From NCBI GenBank assembly GCA_001898075.1, contig MKSD01000001.1:434001-498000 (forward strand): DNA of 64,000 bases, read 5' to 3'. This document shows, one piece after another, positions 18,820 to 27,408 of the stretch. The position numbers and the translations under genes are program-made. Position 1 is the first letter of the stretch; every line of letters starts with the position of its first letter. Under the pieces are notes generated by a model that saw nothing but the letters and a program-made list of their open reading frames with translations, was not told the DNA's origin and searched no databases. This DNA comes from Alphaproteobacteria bacterium 40-19 (GTDB taxonomy: Bacteria > Pseudomonadota > Alphaproteobacteria > Holosporales > Holosporaceae).

Positions 18820-18957
18820 AACAAAGCTTAGACGATTTGAACACAATTACTGTATACAACCTCCTGCCTAAAAATATTTTCTCTGATTCATTAAAAACTC
18901 AGCCACTAGCATGGATAATAGAAAATATGATTTTTTATAAATACCAAATAATTTACA

Positions 18958-18986
18958 TTGACAAAAATAGTAAAAAATGACAGAAT
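18958..18986 (+). promoter_or_regulatory. Candidate sigma-70 promoter of the 19008 gene
   Basis: TTGACA (18958-18963), 17 bases, CAGAAT (18981-18986). The start codon lies 22 bases downstream, with AAGGGAAA as a possible ribosome site. Confidence 0.5.
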
Positions 18987-19007
18987 TTTAATTTTAAGGG
19001 AAAATTC

Positions 19008-19658
19008 ATGTATAAAAAAGTTATCTATATTCTATTCTTGACTTCTCTGTTGAACAACGTTTATGCCAGAACAAAAGAGCCTTTAAAAACATTAAAAATA
19101 TCCTCCCATAAAGAACCCACGGCAATACTTTTGAACCTGGATCCTAATCTGGTTAAAGGAGACAAAAATCTTGTTGAGATGGTAGAAAACAATACCTACC
19201 TTCAACATATCGAAAAGTTGCCCGATCTAGAAAAATTTTTCCCTAAATTTCCAGACCTTGCCAAGAAAACTGTGCTTTTAGATATGGCCAGTCACATTGC
19301 CAAGGAAACTGTTCAGGTAGATAACCAAAAGAAAGATGCTCTCGTCTTTTTCTTAGAAAAGTTCTTAACTCATTTTTCAAACAAAATGACTGAAAAAAGT
19401 GTTTGGAGAAATACAATTCTAGATACTCTGGCACCTTATGCTGAAGACCCCAAAGTTCTTGGAATACTTAAGGCTGTGTATAATGACGTATCCAAAGACT
19501 TATCTGAAAAAGAAAAAGAAGATTTACTGAATCACCTGACTGGAAAGTTCAACAATACAGAGATTGCTTGTCTCTTTAAAACAGCATCCTCTTTAAAAAG
19601 TGAAGAAAAAATACCTCCTCAGAAAAAATCTAAAACAATGAACAGAGATCTTAAATAA
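19008..19658 (+). CDS. Secreted helical protein, unknown, paralogue of 19725-20288
   Basis: 216 residues with a signal peptide (VIYILFLTSLLNNVYA, then RTKEP). The rest is alpha-helical with a Lys-rich tail. The segment DLEKFFPKFPDLAKKTV matches ELKKLFPLFPATDQRTV of the next gene, and both end with a helix of the form KEKEDLLNHL/QKKALLEEL and a PPKKKK-like tail. The two lie 66 bases apart on the same strand and were presumably formed by duplication. No known domain is recognised; the short repeated helical blocks could be a solenoid-like interaction fold, but this is a guess. Confidence 0.62.
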   Translation: MYKKVIYILFLTSLLNNVYARTKEPLKTLKISSHKEPTAILLNLDPNLVKGDKNLVEMVENNTYLQHIEKLPDLEKFFPKFPDLAKKTVLLDMASHIAKETVQVDNQKKDALVFFLEKFLTHFSNKMTEKSVWRNTILDTLAPYAEDPKVLGILKAVYNDVSKDLSEKEKEDLLNHLTGKFNNTEIACLFKTASSLKSEEKIPPQKKSKTMNRDLK

Positions 19659-19724
19659 ATTGTGCCGCACGATCATTTTTTTAAGACATGTCACATTATA
19701 ATATTCTTTTAAACTGGGTTTATT

Positions 19725-20288
19725 ATGTCAAAATTATGTATATCAATTCTTTTTTTCAGCTTTCTTACCTCTAATAGTGAAGTTTGGGGTGGCAAGAAAC
19801 TTCCTAAAGACAACAAAAAATCGTCTAAAAACATACCAGAAAACTTAGAAGAAAGCGCCGGGGCAGAACTTCGACGGTTAGAAGCCTTAGAAGTACCCAG
19901 ACAACATGCCCGAGGAGCGATAAGAGAAATTCTTTCAATTAATTTTAGTAAAGACACTGAAAACCTTTTGGAAGAGTATCCTGCAGTTTGGGAGATGATG
20001 ACGAGGTCAAAATACTATGAAGCTGTTAATACTGAAAAGTTTGACGAGTTAAAAAAACTTTTTCCCCTCTTCCCCGCAACAGATCAAAGAACGGTAAGAG
20101 AATGCATTTGGAATAATATTGTGAATAACAAGGGTACTGATGAAGCAAAAATTCTGCAGGCATTTATAGACAAATACGATAATGATCAAAAAAAAGCTTT
20201 GCTTGAAGAGCTCAGATCAGCCGGGGTAGATATAGATCAAAAAAAATCTCCACCAAAAAATAAAAAAATACACAAAGAAGACAAGTAA
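19725..20288 (+). CDS. Secreted helical protein, unknown, paralogue of 19008-19658
   Basis: 187 residues, signal peptide ISILFFSFLTSNSEVWG followed by a lysine-rich stretch. It contains ELRRLEALEVPRQHARGAIREIL and the LFPLFP block shared with its neighbour, and ends with PPKNKKIHKEDK. A TATAAT lies at 19697-19702, 22 bases before the ATG, without a good -35 box, so it may have its own promoter or be read from the gene upstream. Function unknown. Confidence 0.6.
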   Translation: MSKLCISILFFSFLTSNSEVWGGKKLPKDNKKSSKNIPENLEESAGAELRRLEALEVPRQHARGAIREILSINFSKDTENLLEEYPAVWEMMTRSKYYEAVNTEKFDELKKLFPLFPATDQRTVRECIWNNIVNNKGTDEAKILQAFIDKYDNDQKKALLEELRSAGVDIDQKKSPPKNKKIHKEDK

Positions 20289-20513
20289 CAGAACAAGCTT
20301 TTTAGGGCCCTTGATTTTTTTATGTTATTCGTTTAAAAAAATGACTTAAGAGCCCTCACGTCAAAGGGCTTTACACAAAGAAGTTTGACCAAAACTCAAA
20401 GTCTGAAAAATAGCTTAAAGAAATATTGGACATCTGTCACAAAAAACGCACGAATTAAGTGATAAAAAAACACCTCTTGAAAATAAATTTATTACGTTTT
20501 ACATTAAAAACCA

Positions 20514-20843
20514 ATGAATTCAATAAATGTTATGAAACAACAGTTATCAGATTTAAAAAATGTCGGAAAAGCCACATTGCAAGACCTGCACGTGCTGGGC
20601 ATTACCCGTGTTCAGCAACTGAGGCAACAAAACCCCGATTATTTGTACCAAAAATTACAAAAGGTCACAGGAAGCAAGCAGGATCCCTGTGTATGGGATG
20701 TTTTTGCCGCCATTATCCATCAAGCTCAAACCGGCCAAGCCTTGCCCTGGTGGCATTTCAGCAAACTGCGCAAAAACTTGAAATCTGGCGACCGTACTAT
20801 GCTTCCCGATCTTTTAAAAGAGTGTACCGGACCACAACCATAA
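20514..20843 (+). CDS. Helix-hairpin-helix protein of the Cdd1 ('pathogenicity locus') family
   Basis: 109 residues. LSDLKNVGKATLQDLHVLGITRVQQL is a helix-hairpin-helix, followed by DYLYQKLQKVTGSKQDPCVWDVFAAI and a C-terminal WWHFSK. This pattern (helix-hairpin-helix, tyrosine-leucine helix, G-x-x-QDPC, tryptophans) is that of the small Cdd1 family, named for a gene beside the Clostridioides difficile toxin locus; its role is unknown but DNA binding is plausible. An in-frame ATG 15 bases on could also start the protein. The 3' end overlaps the convergent transporter gene by 47 bases. Confidence 0.78.
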   Translation: MNSINVMKQQLSDLKNVGKATLQDLHVLGITRVQQLRQQNPDYLYQKLQKVTGSKQDPCVWDVFAAIIHQAQTGQALPWWHFSKLRKNLKSGDRTMLPDLLKECTGPQP

Positions 20844-21993
20844 AACAACTCAAGGCCAAAAAATACAACGGCATCGGCAGCAAGGACCCATTATGCAACA
20901 CCCCCATCAAAAACGTGAAGACGGATATCAAGCAGTAATAAAAAAATCCAAATAAACTGGACGCTGCGCCAATAGCATATTGATAATCCATCAAGGATAA
21001 CGCCAAGGCGTTACTAATAATCATAGACATTCCAAAGGAACAGATGATCTGACTGCAAAGAATAACTGAAATCATTATAAAGGACGGTAGACCTAAGGCA
21101 GAATGAAATAAAGTGATGAGGCTGAAACAACCTGTTGCACCCCCAGCAACCCACAATCCACAACTCATAATCTTTTTAGAAGAACAAGAGCTCTGTAAAT
21201 AACGGGACAACAAACCTCCCATCATAGAGGCCGCCGCAATCAGCATAAAGCTCAGACCATATCTTTGGGCCGACACCCCCAATACGTTGATCAAACAAAA
21301 TGACCCTTCTGCAAAATAACTAAAAGCAATGCCGTTGCAGCCTGCTATAATCAAACCATAACCTAGGACATTTTTATCTGAAATCAAACGTGCCGTTAGC
21401 TGTGAAAGTGAAACAGAATGACGATCAGCTTTAGGGTGGGTTTCTGGTAATTGAGACACCACCAAACTTAATACGCCTAAGGCAAATAAAATAAGAAATA
21501 AAAAAATGTTTACCCAACCCAAGTGCGTGGCAATCACGCCTCCACACACCGGTCCCAGAGCTGGAAAAAGTGCTAAAGAAGCACCAATGGCAGAATAAAC
21601 CCGACCCAACTCAGGTCCATGAAAGGCATCCCGGCAAATGGCTTGCCCTAAAACACTGCCGATACTGCCTCCAAATGCTTGGATCAACCGGCTGATCATC
21701 AAAACTTCAATAGACTTAGAAAAATAACACCCAAGACATCCCAAACTGAAAATCACTAACCCCAGCACTACACAGGGCTTGCGCCCAAAAATGTCCGAGA
21801 TCTTCCCCCAAAAAAGTGTCCCCAGCGCAAATCCAAACAAATAAATAGAAAGCGTGTGTTCCACCAAGGTCTCGGAGCTCTGTAACGCGTGGGCGATGGC
21901 GGGTAAAGAAGGGGAATACACTGTTTCAGATAGCATAGGAAGTCCTACAATCAACACAATCAGCCAAATCGCTGGTAATAAAACACTGGGCAT
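20797..21993 (-). CDS. Bcr/CflA-type MFS drug-efflux transporter
   Basis: 398 residues with about 12 hydrophobic segments. The MFS signature loop 2-3 reads GKISDIFGRKP and the N-terminus has the DHA1 pattern (LPMLSETVYSPSLPAIA) in which Bcr/CflA exporters carry D at the position held by E here. RLIQAFGGSIGSVLGQAICRD is the typical motif in helices 4-5. Such proteins expel drugs or small metabolites using the proton gradient. It is convergent with the Cdd1-like gene. The substrate cannot be deduced. Confidence 0.85.
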   Translation of the reverse strand: MPSVLLPAIWLIVLIVGLPMLSETVYSPSLPAIAHALQSSETLVEHTLSIYLFGFALGTLFWGKISDIFGRKPCVVLGLVIFSLGCLGCYFSKSIEVLMISRLIQAFGGSIGSVLGQAICRDAFHGPELGRVYSAIGASLALFPALGPVCGGVIATHLGWVNIFLFLILFALGVLSLVVSQLPETHPKADRHSVSLSQLTARLISDKNVLGYGLIIAGCNGIAFSYFAEGSFCLINVLGVSAQRYGLSFMLIAAASMMGGLLSRYLQSSCSSKKIMSCGLWVAGGATGCFSLITLFHSALGLPSFIMISVILCSQIICSFGMSMIISNALALSLMDYQYAIGAASSLFGFFYYCLISVFTFLMGVLHNGSLLPMPLYFLALSCFMVVVRYTLLKDREA

Positions 21994-22144
21994 AGAATAA
22001 TTAAAGAAGTATGAGTTTTTTCATCTTACATTGGAAATATTCCTGTGGGTAGATTTAAAGCATCCCAATAATAAAAAATATGACGCTGTAAATTTTCTAC
22101 TATTTCAAGCTAAAATACTCTTTGCCGTTTTACCATGCAAAAAT

Positions 22145-22897
22145 ATGATTTATATCTATCAAGATCAAGGTGTCAGTCAAGAATCTTTCACTCAGATCAC
22201 TTTAATATTGAAAGAAGTTTTACCAGAAACTACGCTAGAACCCTTGAACGCTGTAGAGGTCTGTCAAGGACTTTGGGCTAAAGATGCGGACCTTCTGATT
22301 ATCCCCGGAGGGGCCGATGTTCCATATACCCGTAAACTCAACGGGCTGGGCAATCAACAAATAAAGGATTACGTATCCCATGGAGGCGCATTCTTAGGGA
22401 TTTGTGCCGGAGCGTACTATGCCTGCGCAGAAGTGATCTTTGACAAAGGAGGCCCTTTAGAGGTAATCGGAACCCGCCAGTTGGCATTTTTTCCAGGAAA
22501 AGCTATGGGCCCAATTTTAGCCCCTTACGATTATAAGACGCAAAGGGGAAGCCGCGCCGCCAGCCTTAGAACCGTTTTTCCAAATGTTCCTACCCTGGCC
22601 ACTTATTACAATGGAGGACCTTTTTTTCAAGATGCCCAGCAGTATCCCGGTACCCGAGTTCTAGCTAGATATAACGACAATCACTTACCCGCAGTACTGG
22701 AAATCCACTTTGGAAAAGGAACCGTCGTGCTGTCAGGCGTCCATCCCGAGCACGACCCCTTTACTTTAGACCCCCAGGACCCTTATTTGCAAAAAATCCT
22801 ACCTACTTTAAAGCAGTCTGATACTGATCGAAAAGATTTTTTTAGACAGTTATTGCAAATTTTAGGGATCAAATATTACCACTCTTCACATCACTAA
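22145..22897 (+). CDS. BPL_N-domain protein (glutamine-amidotransferase-like)
   Basis: About 250 residues. IYIYQDQGVSQESF begins the domain, so ATG 22145 is preferred; an upstream TTG at 22031 would add 38 residues with no place in the family. LLIIPGGADVPY and the nucleophile elbow GAFLGICAGAYYA (Cys) with later GVHPEHDP match the class-I glutamine-amidotransferase-like fold of the biotin-protein-ligase N-terminal family. There is no biotin ligase catalytic domain, as is usual for the bacterial stand-alone form. The reaction is unknown. It is divergent from the transporter gene. Confidence 0.82.
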   Translation: MIYIYQDQGVSQESFTQITLILKEVLPETTLEPLNAVEVCQGLWAKDADLLIIPGGADVPYTRKLNGLGNQQIKDYVSHGGAFLGICAGAYYACAEVIFDKGGPLEVIGTRQLAFFPGKAMGPILAPYDYKTQRGSRAASLRTVFPNVPTLATYYNGGPFFQDAQQYPGTRVLARYNDNHLPAVLEIHFGKGTVVLSGVHPEHDPFTLDPQDPYLQKILPTLKQSDTDRKDFFRQLLQILGIKYYHSSHH

Positions 22898-22942
22898 AAA
22901 AAATCTTTAACATAAAAAGGCAATTTCTATAATTAATATCCT

Positions 22943-23401
22943 ATGAGAATTTTAAATTTCTTATTATGTACCGCTTTCAGTTTAGGGTCTGGCACTGCTT
23001 TTGCAGGGTGGAGAGCTTATTTTACCTTATTCACAAAAGAAGAAGGCAATCCTATTTCTGTTTCTTTTCAAACTAAAAGCACCGATAGCTTCCAAGACAT
23101 CGCTGCTAAAGCTCTGGAAAATTTAGCCCCCAAAATGGTCGTTTCGGAAGATCAGACCCAAATCATTCGCAGAATTTCAGAAGCAATGACACATTATTGC
23201 ACATCAGGTTCTTTACAAGCCGAAGAACGCACTTCAGATGACGGATCTCTTTGCTTCAGAACGAAAACCCAGGATTTGGAAGTCAATGGGATTTTTCAAA
23301 ACACTGTCACAGAACGTAAGATCATCTTTCAAGTAAAAGATGAGGAAGGACAATCGGATATAGTTGCCTTTACATCAGCGTGTTTGTTCAACGAAGAATA
23401 A
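22943..23401 (+). CDS. Small secreted protein, unknown
   Basis: 152 residues with a signal peptide (ILNFLLCTAFSLGSGTAFA, then GWRAYFTLF). A TATAAT lies at 22928-22933, 10 bases before the start. The block SFQDIAAKALENLAPKM resembles YFEDILGLNWEDLRPHY of the next gene and, more loosely, the DTKEDIFPNLWAQ region of the gene at 29870, suggesting a dispersed family of short secreted proteins. The rest looks beta-rich. No known domain is recognised. Confidence 0.62.
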   Translation: MRILNFLLCTAFSLGSGTAFAGWRAYFTLFTKEEGNPISVSFQTKSTDSFQDIAAKALENLAPKMVVSEDQTQIIRRISEAMTHYCTSGSLQAEERTSDDGSLCFRTKTQDLEVNGIFQNTVTERKIIFQVKDEEGQSDIVAFTSACLFNEE

Positions 23402-23486
23402 AATTTTTTTCTAAAGCACTCTTATTAGTAAATAATTTGTTTTTTTTATTTAAAATTAAAAAATAAAATTATTAAGATATTGATAT

Positions 23487-24194
23487 ATGAAAATTTTAAA
23501 AATATTTATAAGTTGGAGTGCTTTTTACTGCCTTCCTTCTTTTGCGGACCTAAGCCAGTGGGTTAAATTCATCAAAAAAGAAGGCGATAAGTATAACGTT
23601 ACCTATAAAGATACCACCGAATTGAATAACACCGAAAAAAATGAGAGAAAGAAATCTTTCAGCCAGGATGGAGTGGAGTATTTTGAAGATATTTTAGGAT
23701 TAAACTGGGAGGATCTCAGACCTCATTACAATTCTCATTTTGCCGATGCCCATGGCGCTCTGTTAGAGCCTATAAAAAATAATACGTATCCCGATTTCCC
23801 TCTGACAACGGGCAAAAAAGCCCTGCATACTGCTTTTGAAGTTCCGGTTGGTCGCAACGTAGACGACTTCATAAAAGATTGGATACTGAGCAAGATCTCA
23901 TCCGTCGCAGCGCCCGAATGAAAGAGAAATGAAAATCAATATAATGTCAAGCTCAGTAGAGCAGAACCGTGGTACAAATGCAAAAAAGAGAAGAGCGCCT
24001 TCAAATATCCCAACGGAAAATTAGTTCATAATTCAGAGGACCTTATAAATAAGTTGAATGCTAACAATTTTGTAATGCCGAATAACGCAGATGTAGACCA
24101 CAATGTCAGTTGTGATAAGATGGTCAAGACGCAGAATCTCGTTATCACTGCCAATGATGAGAATCAGGTAACAAGTATCTACCCCACTAATTAA
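23487..24194 (+). pseudogene. Small secreted protein gene interrupted by an in-frame TGA
   Basis: The first 144 codons encode a secreted protein (signal IFISWSAFYCLPSFA). They end at TGA 23919-23921. Exactly the same frame stays open for 90 more codons to TAA 24192-24194, encoding a coding-like tail that contains PWYKCKKEKSAFKYPNG and NVSCDKMVKT. TGA is a normal stop elsewhere here (dnaA, dnaN, serS), so a nonsense mutation, most simply from CGA or TGG, is more likely than a different code. The gene is paralogous to 22943-23401 in its first half. The intact product would have about 235 residues. The stop abuts the 3' end of recF. Confidence 0.7.
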
Positions 24195-25282
24195 TATAAG
24201 CTTCTAACCTCCGATACCCCGCCCTTCTTTTCCACCACAAAATGATGGTTGGGGGAAAAATCTTCCAGGGGCTCGGGCACTGTAATCCACACAAAAGTCT
24301 TCAGGGATTCCAGCAAATCATACAGTTGGCGACGATGCGGGCCATCCAAGTGCGCCATCACATCATCCAAAAGCAAAAAATGGAACTCACTTTCATGAAT
24401 ACTTTTGGATGCTTGCGCCCAGGCCATGGTCAAAGAAAGAAGAAGGCTTTTTTGCTCTCCGGTAGAACAGTAAGGCAATTCCCAGCCGTTAGGATGGCTC
24501 ACCACAAAAGACGTTATATGGGGGCCCATATTGGTCCGCCTCCCCGCAAAGTCCTGCATCCGCTGCTGCGCCCAACGCTCTTGTAACACATGTTTGGCCT
24601 GCTCTTGACCCATGATGATTTCAAAATCTCCTACCATGTCTAATGACGGGCAAGGAAATAATCCACCCAAGGTCTTCAACTTTTCTTCCAACAAAGAAAG
24701 ACTCTGTTGACGATAGGCAAAAATATGCACGGCTTTTTCCGCCATCAAGGCTTCCACAGTCTGATGCCAAGGATGGTTCGGTTTTTCGCACAACAAAATC
24801 CGTTCTTGCAATAACTTACTGTATTCTTGCAATAGCATCCCATAGGAAGGAAAAAAAGTAAAAACAAGACGATCAAAGTACGTTCGACGATAGCTCTTTT
24901 GGTGCCATGCGTGATGCAAAGAAGGTGTCAGCCAGTTCATACTGACCCACTGCGACAATGCCAACTGGCTTTTAAGGCGTACCTCATTACAATAAACCAC
25001 GCGCTTTCCGGCCTCTAGACGTGTTATAAAGTCCAAAGGACCTGTTGGGCCCGAAAAACAAAGTTGCAGCTGCCAGGTATCACCCTCATGATCACCTCCT
25101 TGGCGTCCTACTGAAGCTAAAGAAGCACTTCGAAGTCCCTTACCAGGAGCAAAAAAAGATAAAGCTTCCAAAATATTGGTTTTACCAGACCCATTGGCCC
25201 CCGTGATTAAATTTAAACGTCCATTAAAGGAAATGATTTGTCTGTCGTAAGACCTAAAATCCTTTAAAGTTAACGTATGCAA
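24191..25282 (-). CDS. recF: DNA replication and repair protein RecF
   Basis: SMC-like ATPase that helps load RecA at gaps. The 363 residues begin HTLTLKDFRSYDR, with Walker A GANGSGKT at residues 28-35, the signature STGEQKSLLLSLTMA and Walker B FHFLLLDDVMAHLD. The length is normal. It starts 4 bases after the MotB-like gene, so the two are co-transcribed. In many bacteria recF follows dnaN; here it lies 10 kb away from dnaA-dnaN. Confidence 0.94.
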   Translation of the reverse strand: MHTLTLKDFRSYDRQIISFNGRLNLITGANGSGKTNILEALSFFAPGKGLRSASLASVGRQGGDHEGDTWQLQLCFSGPTGPLDFITRLEAGKRVVYCNEVRLKSQLALSQWVSMNWLTPSLHHAWHQKSYRRTYFDRLVFTFFPSYGMLLQEYSKLLQERILLCEKPNHPWHQTVEALMAEKAVHIFAYRQQSLSLLEEKLKTLGGLFPCPSLDMVGDFEIIMGQEQAKHVLQERWAQQRMQDFAGRRTNMGPHITSFVVSHPNGWELPYCSTGEQKSLLLSLTMAWAQASKSIHESEFHFLLLDDVMAHLDGPHRRQLYDLLESLKTFVWITVPEPLEDFSPNHHFVVEKKGGVSEVRSLY

Positions 25283-25286
25283 TGAT

Positions 25287-26315
25287 TTAACCTGTTTTGC
25301 CTTTTACATTACGTTCCACTGGAGCTTTTTTTTCTTCCGCCTTCTTTTCCCCAAGTTTTTTTTCCCCGACTACTTTTTCTACAGAGCAGGTCTTTTTCTG
25401 ATCCAAAACCAATTCAATACGGCGATTTTTATCCTCTTCCTTAGAAATTGGATGATGCTCGCCAAAACCTGCCGCAACCAACCTAACAGCAGGAATCCCT
25501 TCCTGAACTAAAAAGTTAACCACCGCCAGCGCTCGGGCACTAGAAAGTTCTAGATTATTGGTAAAACGCCCCCCTGATTTCAGAGGAAAGTTATCTGTAT
25601 GTCCATCCACCCTTAAAACCCAGTCTACGTCCTTAGGAATGGTTTTCATGACTTCCTTCAAAGCTCTGGCAAAAACTTTAAGCTCTTGTTTGCCTTTGAC
25701 CCCAATATCTACAGAACCCAAACCAAACAAGACTTCTGATTGAAAGACAAAACGATCTCCTTCCAACCGGACATCTTCTCTTTTCCCCAAAGCATTCCTT
25801 AGCTTACCTAAAAACTCGGAACGATAGGTCCACATTTCCTTCAATTTTTCTGCCATTAATACTTGTAATTGCTGGCTCAGATTTTTAATCTGAATGTCTT
25901 TGTTTTGAATCTGATTTTTCAACTCAGTTTCATTTTTTAACAGCTTTTGAGCACTTCGTCTAAAATCGTCAGCGACCTGTTTTTGCCCTTCCATCTGCTG
26001 TGCAAGAAAACGATGCAAATCAATCAAACGGGCCAACTCTTGCTGCGTCAATCCCTGTACTTCTGTCAACTTTTTATGCAAAGTTTCGGTTTCTTTTTTA
26101 GAGCGCTGCAAATCTTCTTTCCATTTTCGCTCTTGTTCCTCTAGCAAAGATTGAGCCCTAAATAAAGAGTTCTCTTTCTGCCCAATAAGGTCTTGAAGAT
26201 AAAAATTTGAAATGGCAAAGATCATAAAGACAAATAAAATCACCATCAGCAGGGCTGACAGCATATCCACAAACCCAGGCCAGAAAGAAGACTCTTGATC
26301 TTGAGAAAAAGACAT
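25287..26315 (-). CDS. MotB/OmpA-type peptidoglycan-binding membrane protein
   Basis: 342 residues. The first 40 contain one transmembrane helix with a buried acid, GFVDMLSALLMVILFVF (Asp17), as in the proton-conducting helix of MotB/ExbD/TolR-like stators. A coiled coil of about 130 residues follows. The OmpA-like peptidoglycan-binding domain (about 190-310) has VDGHTDNFPL, NLELSSARALAVVNFL and NRRIEL. A Lys/Glu-rich tail ends the protein. Its partner, a MotA/TolQ-like channel protein, is usually next door but is absent from the window. Not flagellar in any obvious way. It precedes recF by 4 bases. Confidence 0.85.
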   Translation of the reverse strand: MSFSQDQESSFWPGFVDMLSALLMVILFVFMIFAISNFYLQDLIGQKENSLFRAQSLLEEQERKWKEDLQRSKKETETLHKKLTEVQGLTQQELARLIDLHRFLAQQMEGQKQVADDFRRSAQKLLKNETELKNQIQNKDIQIKNLSQQLQVLMAEKLKEMWTYRSEFLGKLRNALGKREDVRLEGDRFVFQSEVLFGLGSVDIGVKGKQELKVFARALKEVMKTIPKDVDWVLRVDGHTDNFPLKSGGRFTNNLELSSARALAVVNFLVQEGIPAVRLVAAGFGEHHPISKEEDKNRRIELVLDQKKTCSVEKVVGEKKLGEKKAEEKKAPVERNVKGKTG

Positions 26316-26433
26316 CTGAACAAATACCGGAAGTACAGCGTCATGCTAACACGAATACTTTGCGCTGAAAAGATGCTGAAAATAGCCCCTGGACAAACAT
26401 CCCAGACACTTTTTCAACCTTTCATTAAAAAAT

Positions 26434-27228
26434 CTAGGCCGGAATTTTTTTACAATAATAAAAACGCTCGATCAAAGTTTTAACCTGAGTATCCCGATGC
26501 TTTCCTGACGGAGCCCCCATTACCACCACAACGACGGGCGTTTTACGCCGGCACGTCAAAGTAGCCAAGCTAAAACCTGCCGGGCATGTAAACCCTGTTT
26601 TTCCCATACATAAGCCTTTCACCCGGCCAATCAGCCGATTGGTCGCGCACAGCTTACGCCCTTGGTAATGAAACTCTTTGCGACACAAAAAATGACTATA
26701 CTGCGGAAAACGAACCCACAAGGCTCTGATCAACTTTCCCATGTCTTTTGCTGTAGTATATTGGGCTGGATGATGCCAGCCCGTAGGGTTTTGAAAAACT
26801 GTTCTGCAAAGCCCCAGAGCCCTTGCTTTCTGGTTCATCCTGCGGACAAATCCAGGCACACTGCCTGCTAAATTTTCTGCCACGACTGTGGTTACATCAT
26901 TACAAGACTTAGTCGCCACAGCCAAAATACAATCTTTGACACAAATTTTCTGACCTGCCCGAAGTCCTAATTTACTAGGAGGATGTTGGCTGGCTCTATT
27001 TGATACAAAAAAACGTGTGTTCATTTTGACTTTTCTTTTTTCAAGGGACTCAAACAAAAGATACAAAGTCATCATTTTGGTCAAAGAGGCCGGATAAATG
27101 ATGGCTTCTTCGTTCTTACCCGCAAAGCGCTTTCCGGTATGCCCGTCCAAAACAACGTAAGCCAATTTGGCAGCGCTTGCGATAGGTGCAAAAAAGCACA
27201 CTAATAATAAAATCAGACTCGGTAACAC
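26434..27228 (-). CDS. D-alanyl-D-alanine carboxypeptidase (penicillin-binding protein 5/6 type)
   Basis: 264 residues starting at GTG, with a signal peptide ending ASA/A near residue 19. The three active-site motifs of serine D,D-peptidases are all present: SLTK (Ser48, Lys51), SCN (108-110) and KTG (210-212). It trims the terminal D-Ala of peptidoglycan stem peptides. It is shorter than DacA/DacC because the C-terminal membrane-anchoring domain is missing, as is common in alphaproteobacteria. It is unusually cysteine-rich. It lies upstream of the MotB-like gene, both on the reverse strand. Confidence 0.9.
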   Translation of the reverse strand: MLPSLILLLVCFFAPIASAAKLAYVVLDGHTGKRFAGKNEEAIIYPASLTKMMTLYLLFESLEKRKVKMNTRFFVSNRASQHPPSKLGLRAGQKICVKDCILAVATKSCNDVTTVVAENLAGSVPGFVRRMNQKARALGLCRTVFQNPTGWHHPAQYTTAKDMGKLIRALWVRFPQYSHFLCRKEFHYQGRKLCATNRLIGRVKGLCMGKTGFTCPAGFSLATLTCRRKTPVVVVVMGAPSGKHRDTQVKTLIERFYYCKKIPA

Positions 27229-27351
27229 TTAGAAATTTCAAGGTAAAAATAAATACCCCTTCAGTATGACTTTTAAGCATCTTTTTTTCAACTTTTTTGG
27301 ATGAAGATTAAAAGGATGATCTTGTGAGGTTGGGATCAACGTCCTTCATTT

Positions 27352-27379
27352 TTGCAACCTAACCTATTCTTGATATAAT
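27352..27379 (+). promoter_or_regulatory. Candidate promoter of lnt
   Basis: TTGCAA (27352-27357), 16 bases, TATAAT (27374-27379), 29 bases before the ATG. Confidence 0.55.
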
Positions 27380-27408
27380 GAAAAAATATTTATCTGTAAA
27401 AAGTCTCT

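Noticed and set aside
20459-20938. 159-codon forward frame overlapping the Cdd1-like gene
   Set aside because: The Cdd1 reading frame has the family motifs; this one is out of frame and biased in composition.
23487-24194. TGA decoded as Trp (code change)
   Set aside because: dnaA, dnaN, serS and other conserved genes end at TGA in the expected place, so TGA is a stop in this genome.
25287-26315. ZorB of a Zorya antiphage system
   Set aside because: No ZorA, ZorC/D or E genes nearby; the neighbours are a carboxypeptidase and recF.
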